Assembly: GCA_963580455.1 (NCBI GenBank)
Contig: OY756967.1
Span: forward strand, 16,972,022-17,036,021
Source: Euonymus europaeus
Taxonomy: Eukaryota; Streptophyta; Magnoliopsida; Celastrales; Celastraceae
Length of the DNA stretch: 64,000 bases
Direction: 5' to 3'
In this document: positions 13,851-26,000 of the stretch, piece after piece
Layout of the letters: the number at the start of each line of letters is the position of its first letter
Position numbering within the stretch: position 1 is the first letter of the stretch
Notes under the pieces: generated by a model
What the model was told of the DNA's origin: nothing
The model's input: only the letters and a program-made list of their open reading frames with translations
The model's database searches: none
Translations under genes and position numbers: made by a program

Positions 13851-15434
13851 ACAAAAACTTGATTAATATAAGTTGATTGGATTTCCACACTGCATTTATC
13901 GCCAATCGAGGAATGACGAAGTACACAATTAATGTGATTTATTTTTAGTTACTTCTTGTTGACTTTATGCGTGAATATAAAATTAGCATTTGGAATCTGT
14001 CTTATACCAAACATTTTAAGGTAATAAATCACATCATTTATGTATATTTATAGACCTACCATCACATGTCATTTTAAATTCTTCTCTCTCTGTCATTTTA
14101 AATTCTCTCTATGATGAGTCGAGAGACAGATTTGGGGATAGCAAGGTTAAGTAACTTTTGGACCTTTATATGCTCTGTTTAAAAGACAAAAATACTCCCA
14201 TGCACAACTCAAAAAAACCTGATGAAATTTATTTTTTGAAAACAAATTTTCATGAAACCTTTTCAAACCTCACAAGAGATCGGTCTCTTGGCATGTCCAC
14301 GATATCGATCGCGATGAATTATTGACATCGATCAATGGGAAGAAAAAGAAAAGATAAAAAGTAATTGAAGTCAGTTTTAACTTTCAACTAATGAGAAAAG
14401 GTCAGAAATAGAAGATAATTGTAATTTTATTTTGAACTTGCGTGTGGTCACCTCCTAACAATTTCTGGAAACAATCCTGCTTGACTTCATGTAACATGTT
14501 ATACTTTTCCTCACACAACCATGTTGAAAAATAGTATGAGAGAGAGGGAGATCTTATACCCCAATAGCAAGTATAAGAATCTGACTACAAGTAAAGAAAA
14601 AATAAAAATAAAACAAGTCCAGTTATCTGGAGTCTCGACAACCGAAGACAATTCGTGTGGGAGAGTAGAAATGATATGACTTTCAACACCTAATAAGCAG
14701 AGTGCATAGAAATTCGAATTGTTTACTCAAATGTTTTTAGTACTATTTAATCACAAACCATGAAGTATGACACGACTCTGAAAGTGAGAGAGAGGTTTCT
14801 CTCTGGTTTGCTGGCTGGCTGCTCGTGTGTTGGGGAAGCTTCAGTTATTTGTTGGGCCATCAATCCATTACTGGGCTTTTCATTTGGGCTTCCTTATTTT
14901 ATATGTTTGGGCTTGTATTAGTTTAGGTCTTTCTATTTGAATCCTTTAATATTCATTGTTTTACTGTGGCAGAGATCATATCATTTTGACCGTTAGAGTT
15001 TATTTCTCTTTATATATGGCTTCTAGCCGTTGTACCAGTGCAAGCAAGAAATGAGATTACTCATCACTTGTGCTCTCTTCTTCCTCTGAATTTCTTCTCT
15101 CTTATCTGCATTTCTAAGCTCACAGCAATGTCTTATAATAATAGTAATAATTATTTCAGACTCTAAACCCAAATTTTAAAAGCCCAGAATGAAAAAATGG
15201 AATCCATCGTCCATGGTTGATGGCAACTTTTGGTTTCTTTTCTTTTCAATTTTCACTAGGTGAGAAAAAAAAAATTCACTAGGTGAGTTGTGCTGTTATT
15301 TGTTAACTTTCAATAGTGACTTTTCACTTAAAAATTAAATGCTGAAGACAAATGTTAAATCAAAGAAAAGTGATTTGGTGATAATTTTGTGTTATCAAAT
15401 TAGAGTTACGAAATAATGATAAAATTGGGATTTG
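13851..15434. other. Intergenic; LTR-like promoter tract at 14820-15140
   Basis: No gene. The stretch 14820-15140 resembles the promoter part of a Copia LTR: a TATA-like TTTATATATGGC near 15010, then a pyrimidine-rich CTCTTCTTCCTC tract before TTACAGCA-like sequence. No PBS or partner LTR is visible. The remainder is unassigned AT-rich DNA. Confidence 0.35.
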
Positions 15435-15600
15435 TGGATAAATAAGTGTTTTAATTACCGGTTCATACCGGCCTATCCGACCGGTAGTATAGTGTAAAAA
15501 ATTGCTTAGAAACCGGATCGATCAAATACTGTTTTGAACTGACAATATATCGGTATTCATACATATCCCAGACCGGTATTTTGATGGTGTTGATTTTTTT
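15435..15600. repeat. ACCGG-rich short repeat, inverted relative at 43390-43570
   Basis: The words ACCGGTTCATACCGG, CGACCGGTAG and GACCGGTATT cluster here. A similar stretch, reading in the opposite direction, occurs at 43390-43570 (CGCCGGTTATAG, TTCCGGTATTTATC, AAAACACTTTATAAATTTGG). Probably two copies of one short TE family. Confidence 0.35.
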
Positions 15601-15875
15601 TGCGAGAAAAAACTAAAAACTAAAATCCCTATTTTCCAATCGATCTCTCTTAGCTGCTCATGTCCACCATCTACTCCAATCGATCTCATGACCAATCGAT
15701 CAACTCATGTATATGATTTCAGCTCTCTCAAGCACTCTCAGCAAGCAGTTAGATATCAGCTCTCTTTATCTTCTTCAATAGTGCCAATCGCCAATAAGGC
15801 AGTAATCGATCAAATTCGAAGCACCATCGTCGAGCTTTTCATATCTCAAGTTGTCTTGATCAATGAATTTTTGTT

Positions 15876-16205
15876 TGTTACACACCTGTAACAACAAAAA
15901 TCACCAGAAGAGAAAGAAAATCACCATAAGTAAACCATCCCCATAAGTGGGAGGAGAGGTAACAGAGGTTAATGACATATTCCCCAATTACTATATGAGT
16001 TGAGAGATGTGAAAAACTAGATGAATTTGGGAATCCTCTGGCATTTTCAATTCGTAAGCTACACTGCCAACCTTTTGGATCACCTCTAATGGTCCATAGT
16101 ATCATGGAGGCAATTTCCAACATTTCATATGAGCCACAGTCAGCTGCCTATAAGGCCGCAATTTTAAATACAACCAATCACCAACCTTGAACTCATTGGC
16201 AGTGC
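15876..16205 (-). mobile_element. Gypsy retrotransposon 3' fragment (integrase C-terminus and LTR end)
   Basis: On the minus strand a reading frame from about 16195 gives EFKVGDWLYLKLRPYRQ, then a stop, then QKVGSVAYELKMP and LVFHISQLI before the stop. That is the C-terminal end of a Ty3/gypsy integrase. The low-coordinate end (TGTTACACACCTGTAACAAC, 15876-15895) is almost the same as 42055-42067 plus 42599-42610 at the large gypsy element, so it is an LTR terminus of the same family. The intervening LTR is reduced to about 100 bp. At 16205 it abuts the Copia fragment directly. Confidence 0.75.
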
Positions 16206-18886
16206 ATCTAGCATTGTTCTACTAAGTCCCAAGTGTTATTAGCTCTCAAAGCTGCCATCTCATTAGTAAATCTTTACAAGGCAAGGTTACATTATTACAT
16301 GCATATTCTTTTAGATAGTTAGGAGGTCTTCTAATTCTTTTTCTTAAAGAAGTATCTTTGTTAACTAATGCATCATCTATGTTATCACCCTTAAGAATTG
16401 AATCCTCTGGTGTGTCAGTTAGGGAAGATGTCTCACTCGATTCCAAGTTTGTTGGACTTAGAAAAGGGTAAATATTCTCCTGAAAAATGACATCTCTGCT
16501 GACAAATACCTCTTTGGTCTCTAAATTCATAACTTTATAACCTTTTACCCCAAATTGATATCCCAAGAACACACAAGCCTTAGATTTAGGTTCAAACTTA
16601 GACACTGTTGGTCTATTCAACTTAGCTATGCAGAAGCAACCAAAAGACCTTAAAATACCATAATCAGCATCTCTTCCATACAGAATACCATAGGGAGTTT
16701 TGTGATCGAGTACAGTTGTGGGTAATCTATTGATCAAAGAGGCTGCTGTCAACAAACAAAAACTCCAATATTCCTCAAGCAAACCAGAATGGATTCGAAT
16801 TGTCCTAGCTACATTAAGCAAATGTTGATGCTTCCTCTCAACAATGTCATTTTGTTGAGGGGTATAGATACATGTCATTTGATGCACAATCCCATGTTTT
16901 GAGTAAAAATCAGTCATCTTAAACTCACTGTCATTATCAGTTCTTATAATTTTAATCCTTTTATTAAACTGTGTTAATACATATTGAACAAAACCCTCAA
17001 TATTAGTTCTAGTCTCAGATTTTGTCTTCATAAGATATATCCAAGTCACTCTAGAATGATCATCAACCAAAGTTAAAAAAATATCTGAAACCATCCACAG
17101 ATTCTATATGACTTGGTCCCCATATATCTATATGTACCAAATCAAAAACACTTGTAGCATAAGATATACTAATCCCAAAAGGTCTTCTCTTCATTTTGCC
17201 AAAATGACAAATATTACATTCTTCAATGCTTTTAATTCAATTAGGCATCATCCTAGTTACATTTGGAGAAGGGTGGCCTAACCTATAATGCCACACTTTA
17301 GAACTCACAAAATTTAAGATAGATACACAATTCAGATTATCTTCAATTTCTTGACTTCTTTTAACTCCAGTATCCATCAAATAGAGACCTTCATGTAAAA
17401 TGCCCATTCCACTCTTCTTGAAGTTGCTTAATTCCTGCATTATACACCTGTTTCTTGTAAAGTTAAGTGATATGTCATTGTCCTGTGTTAGCTTACTCAC
17501 TGATATCAAGTTAAAAGAGAAACTTGGCACACATAACACATTTTTCAGCAACAATTTGTCACCTAAATCTACCGTGCCAATGTGTGTAATAGGCATTCTA
17601 CTACCATCAGGTAATGTCACAGTTGAATTCAGAACAAGAGAATGATTTTGTAACAAATTCACAGAACACACAATGTGGTCAGTAGCACCACTATCTATTA
17701 TCCATTTATGAAAATTGAGTTTAGATGTGTTACCTCCTGCATTAGTTGAAGGCTTACTGATTTGATTGACAGAGCTCGATACTTCTTTATTGCTGAATTT
17801 GTTCTTGATAAAAGAAACAAGCTCCATCAGTTTTTCATCTCCCAAATCCAATTTTGAAGCATCTGTTCCTGTACCCTCTACATGATTCGCCTTGGATTGG
17901 AAATTTCCATTGTTGAATTTTTGTCTTTTCACTCCATCAGGAAACCCAACTAGCTTGAAACATTGTTCAACTGTGTGGTTGTTTCTTTTACAATATTTGC
18001 AGTACAATTGTTCCTTCTTGTGAGGTGGTTTGTAAGTCTTTGTGTTGTTACCCCTGGATTGAGCTTGCGTGCCACTGTTTTGGCCCTGAAAATTCATAGC
18101 CATCACTTCCTGTCCAGAAGGATTAACTGGACTCATATTGAGCTGAGTTTCTTCTTCCTTGATCAATCCAAGAGCTTTGTTAATTTCTGGCAATGGCTCC
18201 ATCATCCATATTTGACGACTTAGGGCCCGATAATTATCATTTAATCCCATTAAAAATTGAGTCAGCATTTCTCTGTGTTTCTTCACCAGAGCCTTGCTGC
18301 ATCCACATCTCCCTTGCTCATCCAGTTGATCATATTGTTCCCATAGAGATTTCAGCTTCGTGTAATACTCCATCACAGTAGAGTTGTCTTGCCTCATGCA
18401 ATAAAGCTGCCTGGATATCTCAAAGAATCTTGCACCATTAAATGAAGAAAATCTATCCTTGATGTCCATCCAAAGATCATGAGCAGTCTCCTTGTCAGAC
18501 ATACTGGCCAAAACACTTTCTGAGATGTTGTTGGTGATCCAAGTTTGAATAATATAGTCACAGCTTGTACACGCCACATAGTTGGTATCACTTTCATCTG
18601 GCATCTTCAGTGTGCCATCAATAAACCCAACCTTGTTCCTAGTCTTTAAGGCTTTTATAGTTCATTGACTCCACATGGTGTAGTTTTCACCATTCAGCTT
18701 GAATGCAATCAGGCTGCTTGTTGTTAAATCCCCAGGAAGGATCGTGTATGGGTTCAGCAATGCGCTCTGTGACACAACGTTGCTATTCATCATTCCCTGA
18801 TGTTGCACAGGTATGTTTGTTTCAATGCTTCCAGTAGCATTCATATCTGTATTTGTAGTGTTTACAGTGGATCTAGTATGTACCAT
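16206..18886 (-). pseudogene. Copia gag-pol pseudogene, lacks reverse transcriptase
   Basis: Polyprotein of the truncated Copia element. The start ATG is taken at 18886 (MVHTRSTVN), just inside the PBS. After an in-frame TGA near 18650, gag continues through 18604-17900 with UBN2-type sequence and a CX2CX4HX4C zinc knuckle (CKYCKRNNHTVEQC). Protease follows (IIDSGATDH), then the GAG pre-integrase motif (WHYRLGHPS). Integrase core runs 17150-16300 with VDDHSRVTWIYL, IIRTDNDSEF and TPQQNDIVERKH. Stops and a frameshift lie between 17237 and 17094. The frame ends in the first residues of RVT_2. It can make no complete enzyme set. Confidence 0.88.
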
Positions 18887-18902
18887 CGATGCTCCGATAC
18901 CA

Positions 18903-19254
18903 TGTAAAGTTTGATAGCAGTAGCTAGATTGCAGATTAAGAACAATCAAGAAGAAGAAGAAGTAGTAGAATCAGGTAGAAGAAGGAGAGGGAGAAGAGAG
19001 AGTAATCAATATATTGCAATTGATTCATTTTAGAACAACAGTAAACAATCTAAACTAAATATACAATGAATGTTAGAGACATCATGAAGCCAACGGCTAC
19101 AGGTCTCATCATGTCAGAAGAAGACAACAGCTAAGTGCCGTTGCAATTCAAAACTGATGAAACGAGAGGACCTTGGACAACAGGACCAATAAACACAGCA
19201 AGGAACTGAAGGACCTGGCCCAATAACCTTTATTGCTAACCTTCATCTCTAACA
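18903..19254 (-). repeat. 5' LTR of truncated Copia element
   Basis: On the minus strand it begins TGTTAGAGATGAAGG and ends CTTTACA, 352 bp. The TG...CA ends and the adjoining PBS fix both limits. A pyrimidine tract (CTCTCTTCTCCCTCTCC) lies in its downstream third. Confidence 0.85.
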
Positions 19255-20131
19255 TATATAAAATGATATGAAGAATAGAAGAGCATATATATCAACCAAC
19301 CTCTTATTATGGCTTCTCCAGCTACAACAGCCATGAAATTTTCATCATTCGAGTCAAAGAATCTCCGTTCCAGAACCGTACGTGAAATTTTCATCTCATA
19401 CGGCTCCTCCCTTATGTGCATAATGAGAATAATATATAGACTCAAAAAAGATTGAAATATTTTCATTATGAACTGAGCGGGGCTAGTGTTTTTACAAGAA
19501 ATCTCTAGCCAACCTTCCTGCAAAAGATCTTTTCTTAACATCAAGCATGTTGGTCCTAGATAAAAAGATAACTCCAGCAATTTTTTTTGTCTTTAACGCC
19601 CCTTATTTTTTAAGGAATTAGTAACTTCAACAGTCTTCGATGGTTCTACGGGTATCCAAAGTACGAACGAGATGGATCTTTGTTGTCCCAACCATTTTTG
19701 TTAATCCCGATCCCAATAAGGAAAAAGAGTCTAGGTATATTTTATAACAATAACAAGGTTTCGTGTTGTTGATTCCTAGGCGTAGTGCTTCTTCCCCTGT
19801 GCCGTCTATTTATTGGTACTAGTGGAGGAGGGTTGACTTGCAATAGAGAACGCATAGGTGTAACCTTTCGCTCAATACTAGAATTAACAATTGAAGCATC
19901 TGAGGCTGCATTAATCGGGAATACAAGACAGAATGAATTTTTTGATTTACAAACTTCACCTTCAACAACCGTCGATTTATTTAAAATAAAAATGGATTTT
20001 TTTCTATCCCCATTAATTTTTCTTTCCCCTAAGACTGAGCATCTTGAGAAGAATGAAATGAAGGAAAATAAACCCCGTTCGTCCTCTCGATGGGTCCTTC
20101 ATTCTTTGACGCAATATCTATGATTCCCTAA
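19255..20131. other. Organelle-like DNA with group II intron domain V
   Basis: On the minus strand 19373-19406 reads GAGCCGTATGAGATG...CACGTACGGTTC, a 34-nt hairpin with a GAAA-type interior that fits the plastid group II intron domain V consensus. The flanks on both sides, and the plus-strand stretch 19620-19990, have the low-repeat character of plastid DNA. I could not name the gene. This is best read as a nuclear insertion of plastid DNA. ORFs at 19236-19580 (minus) and 19785-20123 (plus) follow from it and are not genes. Confidence 0.5.
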
Positions 20132-20364
20132 CCACTTCCTCCTCTGCATGAGTTATTTCAAAAAAAAAAAAAACAAAGCATCTTGAGAAGAATAAAAGGA
20201 AAGAAAATAAAAAATTAGAAACCCAAACTAAATCGCGTCACCTCTTTCGTCCTCTACACTCTTTGTACTCCATGAACGGTATTCTTTATGTGGTCCACGA
20301 AAGAAGAAAACGAGGAAGAAGAGTTCAGATTTTTTTGAAATAACTCACGCGGAGGAGGAAGTGG
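20132..20364. mobile_element. MITE with 33-bp inverted repeats
   Basis: The left arm CCACTTCCTCCTCTGCATGA continues GTTATTTCAAAAAA. The right arm (20331-20364) is its complement with two mismatches. Total length is 233 bp. The inner sequence begins with a near copy of DNA just left of the element (CATCTTGAGAAGAAT at 20039 and 20179). No ORF. Confidence 0.65.
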
Positions 20365-21281
20365 AGTAATTGGTTGCCATAAACCCTATATGCTGTCTTG
20401 TCAATGGTAGTTTAGTCATTAAGAAAAAAATTAACACCTAAAATTACATTGTTATCCTTTTTTGACTTAAAATGAATTTAGAATTCTCGCCTATTTTTTT
20501 TACAAATAAGAACTAAAAATGAGACCTTTTGATCATTTTCCCTAGTTTTATTTTTTGAAACTTACCGTTTCAGACGTATTCCTTTATTGTATCTGTCATA
20601 TCAATATGACCGTTTGTTTCAAATTGGTTCAAGCTATATTAGTGCTTTGACCGTTGTATTGTTTAAGCAAGTAATGAGAATTTCTCTTCCTTGCAAATCT
20701 CTTCTTCTCTCTGTTTCTTCTACTTGATCTCATCTCTGTAATTTACAGCAATTACATCAGAAATAGTCCTTAATACCCGCACGTCGGAAGAAACCATTTA
20801 CCTGCTCTGGCTCGACGGGGCTTGTTCTCTTAAATTTTTGGACCACTTCCTTATACATATTGCTTAAAAGTACAACACACACACATGCATCTCGATCTGT
20901 ATATATATATATATATTGAAGAATATGTCATGTTTTGAGAGACTGCATGTAGGATGATCCAATAATAAAATTAACCAATATTTCAATTGCAAACTAGTAT
21001 AATTTAATTTCACCACTTTTATTTTGCTCTTTAATTTGTTGTAACGTGTGTTTTCTGCTTTATTTACCAGAAACGTACACAAGTGCTAGCTAAAAGTTTT
21101 GCTTTTTTTTCTTTTTCTTTTTCACATACAGATAATCTCTCTCTACTGATTGTTGGACCTGGTCATCATTTAGCCTTTTCTTCACCACCCTTGATCGTTG
21201 GACTTGGTCACACTTACTTAATAGTGGGCTGGGCTGGTTCTCCACAATACACATTTTGAGTTTGCTTTAACTGCATCTTAA
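20365..21281. other. Intergenic, no gene recognised
   Basis: AT-rich. 20590-20760 has an LTR-promoter flavour (pyrimidine-rich CTTCTTCTCTCTGTTTCTTC after GACCGTT words), similar in style to 14900-15120. A short (TA)n tract lies at 20899-20916. Confidence 0.4.
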
Positions 21282-21411
21282 GCCCCCGTCAATCCATCCC
21301 TCTCAAATCCGCATGAATTTGGCTACAAAGGAAATCGGATATATTTTACAGGTCATAGATCAGTAAATAATGATATGGGAGTGTTCGACTTGGATGATTG
21401 TACTGTGGAGC
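21282..21411 (+). pseudogene. DUF295 (F-box/KIB1-type) gene fragment, 5' side of Copia insertion
   Basis: The frame open from 21282 reads through GYKGNRIYFTGH and NNDMGVFDLDDCTVE up to the insertion. These are the closing motifs of plant DUF295/KIB1 proteins (typical pattern: CIYFTDD ... GVFNLEDGSVEPLYP). Reading resumes in frame at 30617. The N-terminal F-box and most of DUF295 are absent; a TAA precedes the frame at 21279. So the gene was already a fragment, or an intron lies just upstream. The GGAGC target duplication is 21407-21411. Confidence 0.72.
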
Positions 21412-23021
21412 TGTTAGTTAACGGTATACAAAATAAATACATACGCAGCGGAATACACTATCAAAATATCTTTTGTAGTGTGCTTGTACGAACAGCTTGT
21501 CCGGTACTGCTTTCATACTCCTTGATCCAATCTATCTCTCTGATTCGCCGGTAGAACTCCGATTATACGAAGTCTCTAGTTAGTCCACCGGAATCACACC
21601 AAACACATTTGAAAGACTTTGAAAATTTATTTAATTTAGTAAATTTTCATCGACCGATTCTCTAATCAATTGAGAACAAAATAATAATGCAAGACTTTTC
21701 TCTCTCTCCCTCTTTTCAAAGGAATTCTCGCATTCCAAATGTATACCATATACATTGTTATATACTATATTAGTAGTGTCGGCAACTACTTTAGTTGCCG
21801 ACAACTACTCTAATAAATATATTATTATATTAATTAAATAATAAATTCACTGATTAATATCTTATGTACGAGCATTTTATATTAATCAGTTGAATTCATT
21901 TTGGTTTATAATAAACCTTCATTTAATTAATTATTCGATCTTTTCATCTCATGTAAATTATCGAATATTGTTCACTTTCAACTTTAGATGAATAGTTTTC
22001 GTGATTCTTTTATGTGTGACTTTCTAGGTTCATTACCGATTAGTAATAAAAATAATATCAAACTCTTTGATATTAATTAAAAATCTTTTAATCATTTCTT
22101 ATAAATCACGAGTGACACCTAGCAATATATCGTGACTACCCAATCGGTGATGAATTCTTTCATATGAACCTTTAATTACAATTACCGCGTAATTAAATCC
22201 TTCCACTGTACAATATCCCAATTGAGTGAGGATCATGGATATCGGTCAAATCCACTAACTCAATTATATGTTAGATCCAATATTCTATTGACAAACAAAT
22301 AATTAATGAAAACACCTTTTTCATTAATCATATAACCTCGGCCAAGGATTTCCCTTGTCAATAAATATTTGGATCACATAGGATATTCTCCTCGTTTATT
22401 TCGAGGCGGTGGATTCCTTATTGACTGCACACAAGTCTCCATATATAACTAACTGAATCCATCAAATGTTAATATTTATTTAATAAATAAATATTTCCAA
22501 CATTGATAAAATTCAATCACTCATATACAAAACTACTATGTCATCTCAGGTCTAAGGATTATTTACACAATTGTAAATAAATAATAAATCATTGACAAGG
22601 AAATAAACCTCCACGTGATTCATCATTTAACAAGTCATGTTCAAAACATTTATTCAACAATAAACCTCCCATACTGTTTGTTTTAATATCTCATATTAAA
22701 TTGCATGAGACTCACAACCCTATCATTATAGGAAACAAACAGTATACTGATCTTCCGAATTATTATTGTCCAATTAATAATTCTACAATCAGGAACTTTA
22801 TTTAAGATATTTATACTAGAGATCACTCGTCACTCATATTCTCAACTCTTGAGAATGAGGTCTCTAATAAATATCTACGGACATATTTAATACAACTATA
22901 TAAATAGAAATATCAAATATATAATAAACTGCCATTTATATTTCAACTAATACAGTACTATTATTATATACGTACCAAATACAACCGTATTAAATTGGTT
23001 ATACAGGACACATATCTAACA
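21412..23021 (-). repeat. 3' LTR of the 9.2 kb Copia element
   Basis: 1,610 bp with TG...CA ends, reading TGTTAGATATGTG at its start on the minus strand. It includes a perfect 12-bp hairpin at 21777-21803 (TGTCGGCAACTA/TAGTTGCCGACA, 3-nt loop) just upstream of a TATA-like TATATAACA. Confidence 0.95.
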
Positions 23022-23035
23022 ATCTCCCACTTGTC

Positions 23036-26000
23036 CTAAAGCCAATCGCTATGGTATCTCATACCCATCTTTTCTAGATGACGATCTAACTGTTGTAGAG
23101 TTAGAGCTTTAGTTAATGGATCAGCAATGTTTTCTGCTGATGCTATTTTCTGTATAGATACATCACCTCTTTCAATTATCTCTCTGATAATGTGGAAATG
23201 TCTTTAGATGTGTTTGGATTTCTTATGAGACCTTGGTTCCTTTGTCTGAGCAATTGCCCCATTGTTATCACAGTATAGTGGCACTGGTGATTCAATGGAT
23301 GAAACAACACCAAGTTCTGTAATGAACTTCTTCATCCAAACCGCTTCCTTTGCAGCATCCGATGCAGCGATGTATTCAGCCTCTGTGGTAGAGTCTGTAG
23401 TAGTGCTTTGTTTGGAACTTTTCCAACACACTGCTCCACCATTACATATGAAAATCAACCCAGAGATAGACTTTCTATCATCAATATCTGTTTGAAAATC
23501 AGAATCAGTATAGCCATCGATTCTCAAATCACCTCCTCCATATATTAAGATCAATTCTTTAGTCCTTCTTAAGTACTTAAGAATATTCTTAACAGCAGCC
23601 CAGTGTTCTTCACCAGGATTTGATTGAAACCTGTTTGTAACACTTACAGCATGTGCTATGTCAGGTCTAGTACATAACATAGCATACATCAGACTTCCAA
23701 CTGCAGATGCATATGGAATTTTGGTCATTCTCTCTCTTTCCTCAGGTGTCTTTGGAGACATTTCCTTAGAAAGATGAATGCCATGTCTGTAAGGTAACAA
23801 TCCTCTTTTAGACTCTTGCATGTTGAATCGTTTCAACACTTTGTCTATATACATAGATTGAGAAAGCCCTATAATTCTTTTAGATCTATCTCTATAGATT
23901 CTAATTCCCAGAATATAGGTTGCTTCTCCCAAATCTTTCATGGAGAAAGTTTTTGACAACCAGACTTTAACTGAAGTCATCATTCCAATATCATCTCCAA
24001 AAAGGAGAATGTCATCAACATACAAGACTAGGAATGTGTGAGCACTCCCACTAACCTTCTTGTAAACACAAGGTTCATCCACATTTTTAATGAAGCCAAA
24101 CGATTTGATTGCTTCATCAAAACGGATGTTCCAACTCCTTGAAGCTTGCTTAAGACCATAAATGGACCTCTTAAGCTTACACACCTTTTGTTTTCTACCT
24201 TTGGATTCAAAACCCTTGGGCTGTTCCATATAGATATCTTCCTCAATGTTTCCATTAAGGAATGCAGTTTTGACATCCAACTGCCATATCTCATAATCAT
24301 AGTGTGCAGCTATGGCTAATAAAATCCTGATAGATTTTAACATAGCAACTGGTGAAAAAGTTTCCTCATAGTCAATTCCTTGTCTTTGAGTATATCCTTT
24401 TGCAACCAGTCTTGCTTTGTAGGTTTCTACCTTGCCATCCAAACCAATTTTTCTCTTGTAGACCCATTTGCATCCTATAGGTACAATACCTTCAGGAGAG
24501 TCCACAAGATCCCAAACTTGATTTGAATACATTGAATTCATTTCAGATTTCATAGCTTCAAGCCATTTTGAAGAGTCAATATCAGATATTGCTTCTTCAT
24601 AACAAGTAGGATCATCACCATGATCTACATCTCCATGAACAAACAACTCTTGTATATCATGTAGTAAGTTATACCGTGCTGGTGGACGGATAACTCTACT
24701 AGATTTTCTAGGAGTTTGTGTGATGACATTTCTTGCATCATTGGATTCTTGAATATGATCTTGATCATATTGTGGAATATCAGATATTTCCTCAAGTTCT
24801 ATTCTTTTCCCTATACCTTTATTCTGAACAAACTCTTTTTTCAAAAAAATGGCATCTCTACTAATCACTATTTTGTGATCAGTGGGAATATATAAATAGT
24901 ATCCCAAAGTTTCCTTTGGATATCCAATAAATCTTCCTTGTTCAGATCTGGCCTCCAATTTATCTGTTTGCAGCTTTTTGATGTGTGCTGGACAACCCCA
25001 AATCCTAACATGTTTAAGACTTGGAGCCCTACCAACCCATATCTCATATGGTGTTTTAGGAACAGATTTAGAATGAATTCTGTTCAGCAAATAAGTTGCA
25101 GTCAGAAGACAGAAACCCCATAATGAAATGGGTAAATCTGTATAACTCATCATTGAACGTACCATGTCTAACAAAGTACGGTTTCTCCTTTCTGATACAC
25201 CATTTAACTGTGGTGTTCCTAGAGGAGTCAATTGTGAAACAATGCCATGTTCTTTTAGGAACATTTCAAATTCCTGACTTAAGTATTCACCACCTCGATC
25301 TGATCGAAGAGCTTTAATACTTTTTCCAGTTTGATTTTCTACTTCAGCTTTGAATTCTTTGAACTTTTCAAAAGATTCATGCTTGTACTTCATTAAGTAC
25401 ACATACCCATACCGTGAGTTATCATCAGTAAAAGTAATGAAGTAGAAATAACCACCTCTAGCCATTTGATTAAAAGGCCCACATACATCTGAATGTTTAA
25501 TTCTAAAACTTCTGTAGATCTTTGACTTTTTCCAACAAAAGGCGATCTGGTCATTTTGCCTTGAATACAGGACTCACAAGTAGAATAGGATTCTAAATCC
25601 GAGGATTTGATTAAACCCTCTTTTATCAACTTGTTAAGTCTTTCTTCTGCAATATGACCTAATCTAAGATGCCACAGATATTTAGAATTATTTTTAGATG
25701 CTTCTACAGCGTCATTATCCACATTATGAGTTAAGAGCTTACCATCATGCATATTTAAATAATACAAACCATTTATCAAATTTCCCATACCAACACATTC
25801 ATTTCCAAAATGAATATAACATACATCATTCTTATAATGGAATTCATAATTCTTCTGTGCCAAAAGTCCCACAGAAATAATGTTATTGAAAGCATTAGGA
25901 ACAAACAAACAGTTATCCAAATTTAAAACATGCATATAAGGTAATTTAATGAAAGTAGTCCCAATAGCAGTAGCAGCAACAGTTGCTTTATTTCCTTGTA

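Larger units (their letters stand above)
16206..19254 (-). mobile_element. Copia retrotransposon, 3' truncated
   Basis: The element runs on the minus strand: 5' LTR 18903-19254, PBS 18891-18902 (TGGTATCGGAGC, initiator-Met tRNA type) immediately next to it, gag, protease, integrase and the first residues of reverse transcriptase (ALRANNTWDLV). It stops at about 16206 where gypsy sequence begins. RT, RNase H and 3' LTR are missing. Target duplication cannot be checked without the 3' end. Confidence 0.88.
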
